Source: Clostridiales bacterium
GTDB lineage: Bacteria; Bacillota; Clostridia; Mahellales; Mahellaceae
Assembly (NCBI GenBank): GCA_030156435.1
Contig: JASGMM010000013.1
Location: forward strand, 1-36,476
DNA length: 36,476 nt
Direction of reading: 5' to 3'
The first letter of the stretch is position 1; every line of letters starts with the position of its first letter. Shown here piece after piece: positions 17,150 to 26,928 of this stretch. Under the pieces are notes generated by a model. The model was not told the origin of the DNA. It did not search any database and saw only the letters and a list, made by a program, of their open reading frames with translations. A program made the translations under genes and the position numbers.

Positions 17150-17177
17150 TTAAAATCACCTCGACAAAATATTATTT

Positions 17178-18071
17178 TTACAATCCGGCTTTAGCCTTTA
17201 TATATTCCCTGGCCTTTAAGGCGTATTCCAGCGGATTGGCCTTGGCCGGGTCCTGTTCCGCTTCCACCACCATCCATCCTTCATATCCTGTATCATCAAG
17301 CACTTTGAATATAGGAGCAAAATCTATCATACCATCGCCGGGCACTGTGAATACACCGGCTCTTACGGCATCGAGAAAGCTCATGTCCTCGCGTTTAACC
17401 TTCTCTAAGACGTCTTTTCGAACATCTTTGAGATGTACATGTTTTATTCTGGCAGCGTATTTTTTCACAACATCCACCGGGTCTTCGCCCGAGAATACCA
17501 GGTGCCCTGTATCATAGAGCAGATATACGAGATTCGGATCTGTCATAGACATAAGCCGGTCGATCTCTTCAAGCGTCTGCACGCCGGTGCCCATGTGGTG
17601 GTGATACGTCAGTACCACCCCCTTATCCTGAGCCAATTTACCCAAATAGTTCAATCCGTCGGCCAGGCGCTTCCATTCTTCTTCGGTGAATATGGGTTTA
17701 CCAGCAAACACGGGTATATCTTTTAATCCTTGTATACTGTGCCCTTGCTCCGCCGCGCCTATTATCTTCGCGCCTAATTCATATAGAAGATCCCTGTGCT
17801 TTATGAATGCATCCACCGTTTCCTGCAGGGGTTTGGTGGTGAGGTATGCGCTGAACCAAGCATTGCATACCTTGAGACCCCTCAAAGACAAAGCCTTTTT
17901 AAGCACCTGGGGATCTTTTGGATACTTGTTGCCCATCTCGGTGCCTTCAAATCCAGCCAGCGCCATTTCGCTTATGCATTGTTCAAATGTATTCTCTGCA
18001 CCCAGTTCAGGCATATCGTCATTGGTCCATGCTATGGGCGCTATGCCCAATTTCACTTTGTTTTTATCCAT
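17178..18071 (-). CDS. iolE: Inosose dehydratase
   Basis: IolE dehydrates scyllo-inosose to 3D-trihydroxycyclohexane-1,2-dione. The sequence aligns well with Bacillus IolE from the N-terminus on (VKLGIAPIAWTNDD, FEGTEMGNKYP) and shows the xylose-isomerase-like barrel metal sites (YHHHMGTG, LLYDTGHL, KHVHLKD, VVEAEQDP). Three ATG codons compete (18089, 18080, 18071). 18089 overlaps the iolD stop as TAATG, but 18071 has AAGGA at 8 bases and aligns exactly with the known N-terminus, so it is preferred (297 residues). Translation is probably coupled to iolD. Confidence 0.95.
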   Translation of the reverse strand: MDKNKVKLGIAPIAWTNDDMPELGAENTFEQCISEMALAGFEGTEMGNKYPKDPQVLKKALSLRGLKVCNAWFSAYLTTKPLQETVDAFIKHRDLLYELGAKIIGAAEQGHSIQGLKDIPVFAGKPIFTEEEWKRLADGLNYLGKLAQDKGVVLTYHHHMGTGVQTLEEIDRLMSMTDPNLVYLLYDTGHLVFSGEDPVDVVKKYAARIKHVHLKDVRKDVLEKVKREDMSFLDAVRAGVFTVPGDGMIDFAPIFKVLDDTGYEGWMVVEAEQDPAKANPLEYALKAREYIKAKAGL

Positions 18072-18088
18072 ATCGTTCATCCTTGCCA

Positions 18089-20020
18089 TTAATACTTTCT
18101 TGCTTTTTTAAGCTCTTCTTTCAATTCCTCAGTAGCTTTCACTATATCCTGTTTGCGCGCCACCTCAGCATTGCCCACTCTCCACCACGATTCGTAGTCG
18201 TGCGTCATGGTCTTGGGCAATACTTTTATATCTATCAATGTGGATACGGTTTGCTTCTTGGCGTCCTCTATGGCGTTTCTAAGGTCTTCTTCGCTTCTAA
18301 CACGATAGGTTTTGCAGCCGTAGCCTTCGGCACATTTGGCGAAGTCTATGCACATAAGCTCGCCATCAAGCTTTCCGGTCTGCTCGTTTCTCATGCGAAA
18401 TTCGGTGCCGAAACTGCCCATGCCGTGGCCCATCTGCAGGTTATTTATGCAGCCGAACGAGGCGTTGTCGAATAGCACCACGTTTATCTTCTTGCGCTCC
18501 TGTATAGATGTTATAAGCTCGGAGTGAAGCATGAGATATGACCCATCGCCTACCATGGCGTATACCTCCACATCTGGCCTGGCCATCTTCACACCCAGCG
18601 CAGCATTTATCTCATAGCCCATGCATGAATAGCCATATTCCATATGGTAGGTATCGGGGGCTTTAGGGCACCACATCCTCTGCATATCACCCGGCAAGCT
18701 GCCCGATGAACCGACTACTATTGCATTGCCATCTATCATCTCGTTCAATATGCCCAGCACCCTGGTCTGAGGCATGTATGAGCCGAATTTTTCTCCGAAT
18801 TCCTCTATCACTTCATCTTTATGGCCAGCTATTTCTGGCTGGAAACCTTCGCTATATCTGACGTTTGCAAGCCTATCCAACTCTTGCAGCCATTTGTCCC
18901 TGGCCTCTTTTATCTCGGTGGTATATGCCGACCGATAACCAAGTCCCTTCAGCTCTTTGCATATGGCCTCAAGCGCCGCCTTAGCATCGGCTATCACCCT
19001 TACCCCATCCAGTTTATAGGCATCGAACGAAGCTATATTTATGTTGAGGAAAGCGACATCCGGGTTTTGAAAAAGCCATTTGGACGATGTGGTAAAATCG
19101 GTATAGCGCGTGCCTACGCCTATTACCAGATCAGCCTCTTTTGCTATAGTATTGGCCGCGAGGTTGCCTGTCGCGCCTATACCGCCCAGATTGAGCTCGT
19201 GGTCCCATGTTATGGCACCCTTGCCCGCCTGAGTTTCTCCAAACGGTATGTTGAATGCCTCGGCAAATGTTCTAAAGGCCTCCTGCGCTTCGGAGTACTT
19301 AACGCCGCCACCGCATATCAATATAGGCTTTTTCTTGCTCATTATGAGCTTTACGGCATCTCTTATCATCTCTTTAGTAGCCAGCACGCGTTCTATGCGG
19401 TGCACGCGCTTTGCCAGAAACTCAATGGGGAAATCGTAGGCCTCGGCCTCGACATCTTGAGGCATAGCCAATGTTACAGCGCCGGTATCGGCCGGATTGG
19501 TCAGCACTCTCATGGCGTTTATGGCTGCCGACATGAGCTGCTCGGGGCGCGATATCCTGTCCCAATACCTGCTTACGGCTTTGAAGGCGTCGTTTGTGGT
19601 TATGCCTATGTTGTAGTATTGCTCCACCTGTTGCAATACCGGGTCAGGCTGCCTTGTCGCATATGTATCGCCCGGCAAAAACAGTACCGGTATGCGATTA
19701 GCAGTAGCCGTGCCGGCTGCCGTCACCATATTGGCGGCGCCCGGCCCTATAGATGATGTGCAGGCGTATATCTGCCTCCTGTGCATCTGCTTGGCATAGC
19801 CTATGGCTGCATGGGCCATGCCTTGTTCGTTTTTGCCCTGGTGCACTATCAGCTCACCCGGATCCTCTTCCAACGCTTGGCCTATGCCCAACACGTTGCC
19901 GTGGCCGAATAGCGTGAATACACCTCTTACAAACTTCTGCTCGACGCCGTCGAATTCAATATACTGATTATCCAGAAATCTGACCAGGGCCTGCGCCATG
20001 GTCATTCTCACGGTTTTCAT
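18089..20020 (-). CDS. iolD: 3D-trihydroxycyclohexane-1,2-dione hydrolase
   Basis: IolD opens the ring of the diketone made by IolE, giving 5-deoxy-glucuronate; it is a thiamine diphosphate enzyme. The 643-residue length is typical. It has the three-domain plan of the ThDP-decarboxylase family: N-terminal [20 protein letters not shown] with the family Glu replaced in its own context, a middle domain with [10 protein letters not shown], and a C-terminal ThDP/Mg motif GDGSYLML...NASFGCINN at about residues 495-530. GAGGTGG precedes the ATG at 20020. It lies between iolI and iolE. Confidence 0.96.
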   Translation of the reverse strand: MKTVRMTMAQALVRFLDNQYIEFDGVEQKFVRGVFTLFGHGNVLGIGQALEEDPGELIVHQGKNEQGMAHAAIGYAKQMHRRQIYACTSSIGPGAANMVTAAGTATANRIPVLFLPGDTYATRQPDPVLQQVEQYYNIGITTNDAFKAVSRYWDRISRPEQLMSAAINAMRVLTNPADTGAVTLAMPQDVEAEAYDFPIEFLAKRVHRIERVLATKEMIRDAVKLIMSKKKPILICGGGVKYSEAQEAFRTFAEAFNIPFGETQAGKGAITWDHELNLGGIGATGNLAANTIAKEADLVIGVGTRYTDFTTSSKWLFQNPDVAFLNINIASFDAYKLDGVRVIADAKAALEAICKELKGLGYRSAYTTEIKEARDKWLQELDRLANVRYSEGFQPEIAGHKDEVIEEFGEKFGSYMPQTRVLGILNEMIDGNAIVVGSSGSLPGDMQRMWCPKAPDTYHMEYGYSCMGYEINAALGVKMARPDVEVYAMVGDGSYLMLHSELITSIQERKKINVVLFDNASFGCINNLQMGHGMGSFGTEFRMRNEQTGKLDGELMCIDFAKCAEGYGCKTYRVRSEEDLRNAIEDAKKQTVSTLIDIKVLPKTMTHDYESWWRVGNAEVARKQDIVKATEELKEELKKARKY

Positions 20021-20046
20021 AATACCACCTCTTCAAAAATAACCCT

Positions 20047-20883
20047 TTATTCGACTTCAAAATATTTGCTCACTACTTGCTCTGTTTTTTCTTTACCTAC
20101 CATTATAGCCTTCTCTATATCCCAATCCCAGTATTCGGGACGGAAAAGTTCTACGGAGGCCATTTCATTGTAGCCTATCTTTTTTAGCGTGCTGAGTATG
20201 GCATCTAGGTCTATGACGCCCTCGCCAGGCCATAGCCTATTGTTGTCGCGTAGCGCACCGATGGGCAAATCTTCGGCATCGTCTATATGGAAAATGAATA
20301 TCTTCTTAGGATCGGCCTTCTCCAAATCCTCTATCCTTGAGCCCATGGCATGGAAGTGGAAGCAATCCAACACTATACCGACGCTATCCCTGTTGACGGC
20401 TTTAACTATATTGTAAGCTTGACCAAATGTATTCACAGAACAATTGGGATATCCTACAAACTCAAACGCCAGCTTGAAACCGTGAGGCTCGGCATAACCT
20501 GCCAGGTCATTCAGCGCCCTTACGGTTTCCTCTTTTATCTGCGCCTTGGTATAGTTGCCGACATCGAATGTGGGTACCACAACGATCTTCTTGCAGTTGA
20601 TTTTATCCCCAACATCACAGAGGAATTTCAAATTTTCTTTTATCTCGTTATAACCTTTCTCATCCCTAAAGGTGATGAACTCCAATGCATTGAAAGCATA
20701 GGGCTTTATCCCGCTTTTAGCGAAAAACGCAGCAAGATCATCAACCGTATGGTCTTTGAGGTAATCGCGGAGCTTGTCGAGCCTAATCTCAATCAGCTCA
20801 TAACCAGCTTTTTCGCACAGTTCGAGATCCTTCTCTAGTGTAGAATTTTTCATGGTTGTGGCTTCATTAAAACATATCTTCAT
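20047..20883 (-). CDS. iolI: Inosose isomerase (2-keto-myo-inositol isomerase)
   Basis: IolI interconverts inosose isomers so that different inositols can enter the pathway. The 278-residue protein matches Bacillus IolI along its whole length (KICFNEATT, LELCEKAGYELIEIR, VLDCFHFHAMGS, FIFHIDDAED, VELFRPEYWDW). It keeps the barrel metal ligands (Glu in AFEFVGYP, Asp and His in LDCFHFH, His in FHIDD, Glu in SVELF). Its ATG overlaps the iolG stop as ATGA, so the two are translationally coupled. Confidence 0.93.
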   Translation of the reverse strand: MKICFNEATTMKNSTLEKDLELCEKAGYELIEIRLDKLRDYLKDHTVDDLAAFFAKSGIKPYAFNALEFITFRDEKGYNEIKENLKFLCDVGDKINCKKIVVVPTFDVGNYTKAQIKEETVRALNDLAGYAEPHGFKLAFEFVGYPNCSVNTFGQAYNIVKAVNRDSVGIVLDCFHFHAMGSRIEDLEKADPKKIFIFHIDDAEDLPIGALRDNNRLWPGEGVIDLDAILSTLKKIGYNEMASVELFRPEYWDWDIEKAIMVGKEKTEQVVSKYFEVE

Positions 20884-21905
20884 AGCAACGCCTCCATTTC
20901 TTTAATTTTAACCGGTCTGTTTTCTTTTAGCGATTTCTTGGCCGCCAAAGCTATAAGTACTGGTTTTAAGCCATCTTCACCTGTCACCGGGGTTTCGGTA
21001 TCATTTATAACAGCATCTACAAATTCTTTTATTTCCTCAACAAACGAATCGTTGTATCTTTCGAGGAAGAAATACTTCGGCTTTTCGCCTATAATCCCAT
21101 CAGCAGTGCTTAGAATTCTTGTGGACGGCGTATCATTCTGATCTTCAGCGCTGCCATTGGATCCAAAAACCTCAACGCGCTGATCATAGCCATATGTAGC
21201 CTTTCTACTGTTGTTTATAACGCCTATGGCTCCATTTTCAAATCTAAGCGTGATTATGGCCGTATCTATATCGCCTGCATCGCCTATGGCCGAATCTACC
21301 AATACTGCACCGGCTGCATATACCTCAACTACTTCGCTTCCTGCCAGATACCTTGCCATATCGAAGTCATGTATAGTCATGTCCAGAAATAAGCCTCCAG
21401 ATGATTTGACATATTCTATTGGCGGCGGTGCCGGATCCCTGGAGGTTATTTGGATTATGTGCGGTTGCCCAACCTTGCCTTCTACTACAGCATCCTTTAC
21501 AGCTTTGTGGTTATGATCAAATCTTCTATTAAAACCTATCTGCAGTTTCACGCCCGCAGCCTTCACTGCATCCAGCGCCGCTTTAACTCTATCAACCGAT
21601 AAGTCTATAGGTTTTTCACAGAATATATGCTTACCTGCTTTGGCCGCTTCGATTATGAAATCGGCATGCGTATTGGTGGGCGAGCATATAAGCACCGCTT
21701 CTATTTCAGGATTGTTCAAAATATCTTTGTAGTTCTTTGTAACAGCATTTATACCGAGCTCATCTGCCCATTCTCTGATCTGATCGGCGAAAATATCGGC
21801 TATAGCTACAAGCTCTGCCTTCGGCACATTGTGCACAATATTTTCGGCGTGAAGTTTACCTATCCTCCCCGCACCTATAATGCCTATTTTGAGTTTCTTA
21901 TTCAT
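20880..21905 (-). CDS. iolG: myo-Inositol 2-dehydrogenase
   Basis: IolG oxidises myo-inositol to scyllo-inosose with NAD+, the entry step. The protein is about 341 residues. It has a Rossmann GIIGAGRIGKLH at the N-terminus, FCEKPIDLS near residue 95, and the catalytic GGLFLDMTIHDFDMARYL with Asp and His (about 170-185). A GTG at 21911 opens the frame, but AGGAG is 9 bases from the ATG at 21905, so that is the start. It follows the permease gene and overlaps iolI. A close variant acting on another inositol stereoisomer cannot be excluded. Confidence 0.92.
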   Translation of the reverse strand: MNKKLKIGIIGAGRIGKLHAENIVHNVPKAELVAIADIFADQIREWADELGINAVTKNYKDILNNPEIEAVLICSPTNTHADFIIEAAKAGKHIFCEKPIDLSVDRVKAALDAVKAAGVKLQIGFNRRFDHNHKAVKDAVVEGKVGQPHIIQITSRDPAPPPIEYVKSSGGLFLDMTIHDFDMARYLAGSEVVEVYAAGAVLVDSAIGDAGDIDTAIITLRFENGAIGVINNSRKATYGYDQRVEVFGSNGSAEDQNDTPSTRILSTADGIIGEKPKYFFLERYNDSFVEEIKEFVDAVINDTETPVTGEDGLKPVLIALAAKKSLKENRPVKIKEMEALL

Positions 21906-21937
21906 AATCACTATCTCCTCTCAATAATATCGATTAA

Positions 21938-22906
21938 TTAGCCCCTGTTTCTTCTCAAAGCATCTATCAATACAGCAGCTATTATTATTACACCCTTCAA
22001 TATAGTTTGTATATAGGGTGAAACGCCCAAAAGCACTAAGCCATTGGTTAACACACCTATTATTAAAGCACCTATTATAACACCAGGTATAGTACCTATA
22101 CCGCCTGTTAAGCTGGTACCACCTATAACCGAAGATGCTATTGCATCCAGCTCGTAGCTTACGCCTGCTGTAGGCTGGCCCGCGTTTAATCTCGCCGCCA
22201 GTATTATGCCCGCCAGCGCAGCCAATACTGATGCTAGCGTGTATATGATAACAAGATATTTTTTTACATTTATGCCTGATGCTACAGCAGCACGTTGATT
22301 ACCACCTATGGCATATACATACTTGCCGAATTTCGTATGGTTCAGCAAAACATACATTATTATCCCAACTATTATCATTATAATGACCGGCATCGGTATA
22401 CCTAATATATATCCTCCGCCTATAAAGTTAAAAGCATCACTTAATCCTGTAATAGGTCGACCATCGCTGTATATAAGCGCTGCACCTCTAGCTATGGACA
22501 TCATACCCAAGGTTGCTATAAATGGTGGTATTTTACCGTATGCACTCAAAGAACCATTTATAAACCCGCATGCAGCACCGGCTATCAATGCTAATATAAT
22601 AGGGAGTATCAAGGGATAATCGCCTTTACCGAAAGAAGCCGCTACAACACCGGCTAGAGCTACCACTGACCCCGAGCTCAGGTCTATGCCCGTGGTTATT
22701 ATGCACATGGTGACGCCCATACCTATAATAGCTGTAATGGAAATTTGCCTTATAACATTGATAAGATTAGCCATGCGTATAAACGGTGGATAAAGTATGG
22801 TCATTATAACGCACATACCTATCAATACAAAAAACATTTGAAAGCTTTGACTATCGATAGTTTTCTTTTTTAAAGCATTAGATGAAGACTTTTGCGAATT
22901 TGGCAT
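21938..22906 (-). CDS. RbsC-type ABC permease, probably for inositol
   Basis: This is the membrane subunit of importer 2. The 322-residue protein has about 8-10 hydrophobic segments and RbsC-family motifs (GMGVTMCIITTGIDLSSGSV, PPFIATLGMMSIARGAAL, GGTSLTGGIGTIPGVIIGA). GAGGTGA precedes the ATG at 22906. It lies between the ATPase and iolG in the inositol operon, which is the reason for the substrate call; the family also carries ribose, xylose and galactose. Confidence 0.9.
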   Translation of the reverse strand: MPNSQKSSSNALKKKTIDSQSFQMFFVLIGMCVIMTILYPPFIRMANLINVIRQISITAIIGMGVTMCIITTGIDLSSGSVVALAGVVAASFGKGDYPLILPIILALIAGAACGFINGSLSAYGKIPPFIATLGMMSIARGAALIYSDGRPITGLSDAFNFIGGGYILGIPMPVIIMIIVGIIMYVLLNHTKFGKYVYAIGGNQRAAVASGINVKKYLVIIYTLASVLAALAGIILAARLNAGQPTAGVSYELDAIASSVIGGTSLTGGIGTIPGVIIGALIIGVLTNGLVLLGVSPYIQTILKGVIIIAAVLIDALRRNRG

Positions 22907-22933
22907 TTCTCATATTCACCTCATAAATTAAAT

Positions 22934-24424
22934 TTATTTGCTTCCTGTAGCAAGTTTCATTACGTTTTCCTGGGTAGCCTCATCTCTTGTAAGTTCGCCA
23001 GTAACTACCCCTTCATGCATGACAACTATACGGTCGCTCATGCCAAGTATTTCAGGCAGTTCTGAGGAAATCATTATAATGGCTTTGCCCTGTTTTGCCA
23101 AATCAGACATAAGCTTATGGATTTCTGCTTTAGCACCTACATCAATTCCCCTAGTCGGTTCATCCATTATGAGTATATCGCTGTCCGGTAAAAGCCAGCG
23201 TGCAATGATGACTTTCTGCTGATTACCTCCGCTCAAATTGCTGACTATTTGCGATAAGCTAGGCGTTTTTATATTTAAAAGTTTTACCATCCTTTCACAA
23301 TCTTCCGACATCCTTTTGTGGCTCAATAACCCAGTTTTAATATAGGCATCGATATTTACCACCGTTATATTATCCTCAACGGAAAGTGGTAGAAACAAGC
23401 CGGAAAGTTTGCGGTCCTCGGTAAGCAACCCTATACCACAATTTATAGCATCTACAGGCGAATTTATCTCAACCTTCTGACCTTTTATATATATCTCTCC
23501 AGCATCGCGCGGCCTTAAACCGAATAGGCTCTCTATCACCTCAGTACGTCCTGCGCCTATAAGCCCCGCTAACCCTAATATCTCCCCTTTGTGTAGTTTA
23601 AAGCTTACATTTTTGAATTTCGAATCTGCAAAGCCTTTTATTTCTAAAACCACCTCATCTGTGGGTATATTTTCTTTAGGAAATAATTGGGTTAATTCTC
23701 TTCCTACCATTAAGCGTATAATATTTTCTTCAGTCGCCTCAGATATAGGGAAAGAATCTATAAAGTGTCCATCGCGGAATATTGTTACATCATCAGCGAT
23801 GGTAAATATCTCATCCATTTTATGCGTGATATATATCACCGAAACGCCTCTTTCGCGAAGCAGTCGTATTATCTTAAAAAGCTGTTCTACCTCATCTTCA
23901 GTTATTGCCGACGTGGGTTCGTCCATTATTATTAACTTCGCATTGTAGGAGATGGCTTTTGCTATCTCTACTATCTGCATATATGCTGTACTAAGCTCCA
24001 GCATTTTGCTTGCAGGATCTATGAATACACCTAACTGCTCCAGCAAACGGCTCGTTTCTTCTTGCATGGCTTTATCGTTTACAAGCCCGTTTTTATAGCA
24101 GATTTCCTTGCCTAGGAATATATTTTCCGCTACTGTCATATAAGGAACGGGGTTTAATTCTTGATGCACCATGGCTATACCAGCACTCAAAGCATCGCTG
24201 ACCGAATTGAAATCCACTATTTCGCCATCAAATTTTATCGTTCCGCAATCTGGTTTTAAAAGACCTATCAAAATGTTCATCAGTGTAGATTTACCGGCAC
24301 CATTTTCCCCTACCAAGGCATGAACCGTGCCTTTCCTTACCTTCAGGCCAACACTGTCTAAAGCCTGAACGCCAGGAAACCGTTTCGATATGCCGGTCAT
24401 TTCTAGCAAATATTCTTGTTCCAT
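22934..24424 (-). CDS. RbsA-type tandem ABC ATPase, probably for inositol import
   Basis: This is the energising subunit of importer 2 (496 residues), with two nucleotide-binding domains. Domain 1 has Walker A GENGAGKSTL, Walker B LIIMDEPTSAI and the H-loop ITHKMDE. Domain 2 has GLIGAGRTE, LSGGNQQKVIIARW and ILIMDEPTRGIDVG. All key residues are present, unlike the pseudo-ATPase at 9430. It is followed at 27 bases by the permease and preceded by the binding protein. Confidence 0.94.
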   Translation of the reverse strand: MEQEYLLEMTGISKRFPGVQALDSVGLKVRKGTVHALVGENGAGKSTLMNILIGLLKPDCGTIKFDGEIVDFNSVSDALSAGIAMVHQELNPVPYMTVAENIFLGKEICYKNGLVNDKAMQEETSRLLEQLGVFIDPASKMLELSTAYMQIVEIAKAISYNAKLIIMDEPTSAITEDEVEQLFKIIRLLRERGVSVIYITHKMDEIFTIADDVTIFRDGHFIDSFPISEATEENIIRLMVGRELTQLFPKENIPTDEVVLEIKGFADSKFKNVSFKLHKGEILGLAGLIGAGRTEVIESLFGLRPRDAGEIYIKGQKVEINSPVDAINCGIGLLTEDRKLSGLFLPLSVEDNITVVNIDAYIKTGLLSHKRMSEDCERMVKLLNIKTPSLSQIVSNLSGGNQQKVIIARWLLPDSDILIMDEPTRGIDVGAKAEIHKLMSDLAKQGKAIIMISSELPEILGMSDRIVVMHEGVVTGELTRDEATQENVMKLATGSK

Positions 24425-24489
24425 ATTCGCCCATCCTCTATTCGCAGTTTATCGCAGGCAGAAGCAATAGCTTCCGCCTGCTAAATAAT

Positions 24490-25491
24490 TTATTCATACT
24501 TAGCTCTGTATTCTGCCACTTTATCTTTGGTAACAAGCTCATAAGGAATTATTATTTCTTTTTCGACCGGTTCCCCATTTAATACTTTAACCGCAGCATC
24601 TATAGCGCCTCTACCTTGCCCCTTCGCATCCTGGAATACCGTAAAAGCCAGCTCGCCTTTTTCCACATAATCCAGTGCCTCAGGCGTAGCATCTATGCCA
24701 GCTATCAAGATATCGCCAGCCTTACCAGCATCTTTAGCAGCTAATAGAGCACCTATGGCCATTTCATCATTATGTGCTACTATAGCATCTATATCTAATG
24801 TCGACTGGAACCAGCTCTCAGCCACTGTCATCGCTTTATCCCTGTACCAATCAGCCGACTGGTCGGCCACAACTTTAATGTCAGGATATTCCTCTAACAC
24901 TTCCTCTATACCTTTTTGCCTATTTATCTGCGGCTCATGGCCTTGAGTGCCTTCTAATATAGCTATATTGCCTTTTCCGTCAAGCAACTCTGCCATATGA
25001 CTCATTAATATCCTCCCAGATTCCACAGAATCTGAGCCCACATATGTCACTGCCTTTTCTTGATTAAGGAGTTTCCTGTTAACACTTATTATTGGTATAT
25101 TTGCCCCTGCTGCTTTGTCTATCATAGGCACAGCAGCTTGCACATCAACCGGCATCACTATAACGGCATCAACGCCTTCGGCTACCATATTTTCCATCTG
25201 CGACATCTGCGTATTGGCATCGTATTTTGCATCCTGAAATGAGAATTCTATATCGGGATACTTTTCTGCCTCTTCCTTCATGCCATCCATCATATAAACC
25301 TGAAATTGGTCACTGAAATCCGCTATCAATACTCCAACTTTTTTCTTCTCGCCTTGCTCATTATTATCAGACGAGGCCTCCCCATTTTGCGTTGTAGAAG
25401 ATGTATCATCTGTAGAGCAGCCAACCATCAGCATCAAAGCAATCAATGCCCACGCTATTATTGTTAGTAATCTTCCCTTTTTCGACTTCAT
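24490..25491 (-). CDS. Sugar-binding lipoprotein, probably inositol receptor
   Basis: This is the solute-binding protein of importer 2 (333 residues). A Lys-rich start, a hydrophobic stretch and the lipobox LMVGC place the lipidated Cys at about residue 25. A Ser/Thr/Asn-rich linker and then a type I periplasmic-binding fold follow (VGVLIADFSDQFQVYMMDGM, DAVIVMPVDVQAA, IAILEGTQGHEP, ILIAGIDATPEALDYV). AGGAGG lies about 10 bases before the ATG. The operon context suggests inositol; ligand residues cannot be assigned by eye. Confidence 0.9.
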   Translation of the reverse strand: MKSKKGRLLTIIAWALIALMLMVGCSTDDTSSTTQNGEASSDNNEQGEKKKVGVLIADFSDQFQVYMMDGMKEEAEKYPDIEFSFQDAKYDANTQMSQMENMVAEGVDAVIVMPVDVQAAVPMIDKAAGANIPIISVNRKLLNQEKAVTYVGSDSVESGRILMSHMAELLDGKGNIAILEGTQGHEPQINRQKGIEEVLEEYPDIKVVADQSADWYRDKAMTVAESWFQSTLDIDAIVAHNDEMAIGALLAAKDAGKAGDILIAGIDATPEALDYVEKGELAFTVFQDAKGQGRGAIDAAVKVLNGEPVEKEIIIPYELVTKDKVAEYRAKYE

Positions 25492-25594
25492 ACAATTAAA
25501 ACCTCCTAAAAATTTATTTCAAGCCAGCTCTCACCGGTTTAAGCTAACCTACCCTCCTTTCTTCCGACACTATGAGCACGGCTTAAAAACTTTT
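25492..25594 (-). promoter_or_regulatory. Gap with imperfect hairpin before the binding-protein gene
   Basis: This 103-base gap inside an otherwise tight operon holds an imperfect inverted repeat. On the minus strand AAGCCGTGCTC pairs with GAGAGCTGGCTT, allowing small bulges. A second AAAGGAGGG (about 25555-25563) has no start codon after it. A stem here could protect the downstream binding-protein message, a common way to raise receptor over permease; this is inference. Confidence 0.3.
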
Positions 25595-26902
25595 TTATTC
25601 TAATGCCATTATTTCTTCCCTCGCAATACGCACCCATGTTTTCAGATTTTCCGGATTTTTACCAAGCGTATGGTTATCCTTCATAATAAACTCTGGACGG
25701 CAATCATATTCTTTTATAACTTGGAGCGCATCTCTGAGTTCTTTCCTAGCCGCTTCTTCTTCTATATGAGGTACTGCTAGAAAAGCAGGAGTAGGCTTCA
25801 TGGAATATATATATTTGCTGCCCAATTTCTCAGCCATTAACCTTTTGTTAGCCCATGGCGATACTGATACACGCCGTAGATTTGATGCCGCTTTCACAAT
25901 ATCGATTCTCTGATCTAGAGGTTCACAGCATCCATAACAAGAAAGGCCAAATCTTTCCATCAGCTTCTTTTGATAAGGGAATATAAATTCTTTGAACATG
26001 TCCGGTGATACACCTATCGTTATTTGACTTTCCGCCAATCCCCACATATCTTTTGTCCTTACTTTACCGTCAAAATCCAGAGCGGGTAATTCATCGGTAA
26101 AGCCAATGCCACCTGAACCGACAAATGTTCCATCGTTGTTCAAGCACAATAAATCATTTTGTTCTAAGAAATCTAATCTTTTCATGGTACCGTTAAACAA
26201 TATTCTCATTACTTCGTGCACTTTATCAGGATAATCATAAAAATCCATAAGCAATTTATCCATGCCTCTTAAAAAAGCATAATCATCCGTTAGTCCTACA
26301 GACCAAAACCACACAGTGTTAATCCTTGGCTCCAGATAACCATCAAATATTTCGTGAGCAATTTCCAACAATTTCTCGGTCGTTTTGTAATCTATATCTA
26401 ATTCAGGTTCTATTATATCTTTTACTTGGCTATAATCCTCCAGAACTGTTTCTATGTGATACGAACCTCCGGTTTCCAACGCTTTCTTTTGCGTAGGCCT
26501 ATTCTTTGCTCCTCTCACCCACCACGGCATTTCTTTATACGCATACGGCAGATTGAAATAAGGCTCTACAACGTAGTCATCGTTCATCTCATTACCCCAG
26601 AATATCTGCTTGCGCAAATGATCTTCCCAATGCCTGGCTATGCTATTTTTGCATTTTATTTGATCATCGGTTATTATCTCGTTCCAGCCATTTTCGGGAT
26701 CACATAATATGACAGGCCTTGTTCTTTCTAGTTTATTATGCTTTATCCACAACACCCTTCTCTCCTGCATTATGGGCCGCGCCGCTATTTCAGCTACTTC
26801 TTTAGCTAATTCTCTTAGAACCTCTTTATCTTCTTTAGGGAAACTAATATCAGAATAGTCTGCATTATTGAAGTTTACTCTAAAATTTAATTGTTCAAAC
26901 AT
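25595..26902 (-). CDS. UroD/methyltransferase-like barrel protein in the inositol operon
   Basis: This 435-residue soluble protein resembles the uroporphyrinogen decarboxylase/corrinoid methyltransferase superfamily only loosely. Visible marks are VILCDPENGW near residue 65, a Trp-rich middle (WWVRGA, NTVWFWSVGLTDD), and CYGCCEPLDQRID near residue 325, whose Cys residues could bind zinc as in methyltransferases of this fold. Proteins of this kind recur in sugar-catabolism clusters of Clostridia, but I know of no proven function. GGAGGTT precedes the ATG. It lies between the second dehydrogenase and the binding protein, under the LacI-type promoter. Handling of a methylated or modified inositol is possible but unproven. 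It is not heme biosynthetic HemE, since it is much longer and lacks the HemE N-terminus. Confidence 0.65.
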   Translation of the reverse strand: MFEQLNFRVNFNNADYSDISFPKEDKEVLRELAKEVAEIAARPIMQERRVLWIKHNKLERTRPVILCDPENGWNEIITDDQIKCKNSIARHWEDHLRKQIFWGNEMNDDYVVEPYFNLPYAYKEMPWWVRGAKNRPTQKKALETGGSYHIETVLEDYSQVKDIIEPELDIDYKTTEKLLEIAHEIFDGYLEPRINTVWFWSVGLTDDYAFLRGMDKLLMDFYDYPDKVHEVMRILFNGTMKRLDFLEQNDLLCLNNDGTFVGSGGIGFTDELPALDFDGKVRTKDMWGLAESQITIGVSPDMFKEFIFPYQKKLMERFGLSCYGCCEPLDQRIDIVKAASNLRRVSVSPWANKRLMAEKLGSKYIYSMKPTPAFLAVPHIEEEAARKELRDALQVIKEYDCRPEFIMKDNHTLGKNPENLKTWVRIAREEIMALE

Positions 26903-26928
26903 TCGTAATAACCTCCATCAAAAATAAA

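Noticed and set aside
18821-19756. Open frame of 311 codons on the plus strand
   Set aside because: It is antisense to iolD, which is unmistakable by homology. The openness reflects the codon bias of iolD, and no start signal is present.
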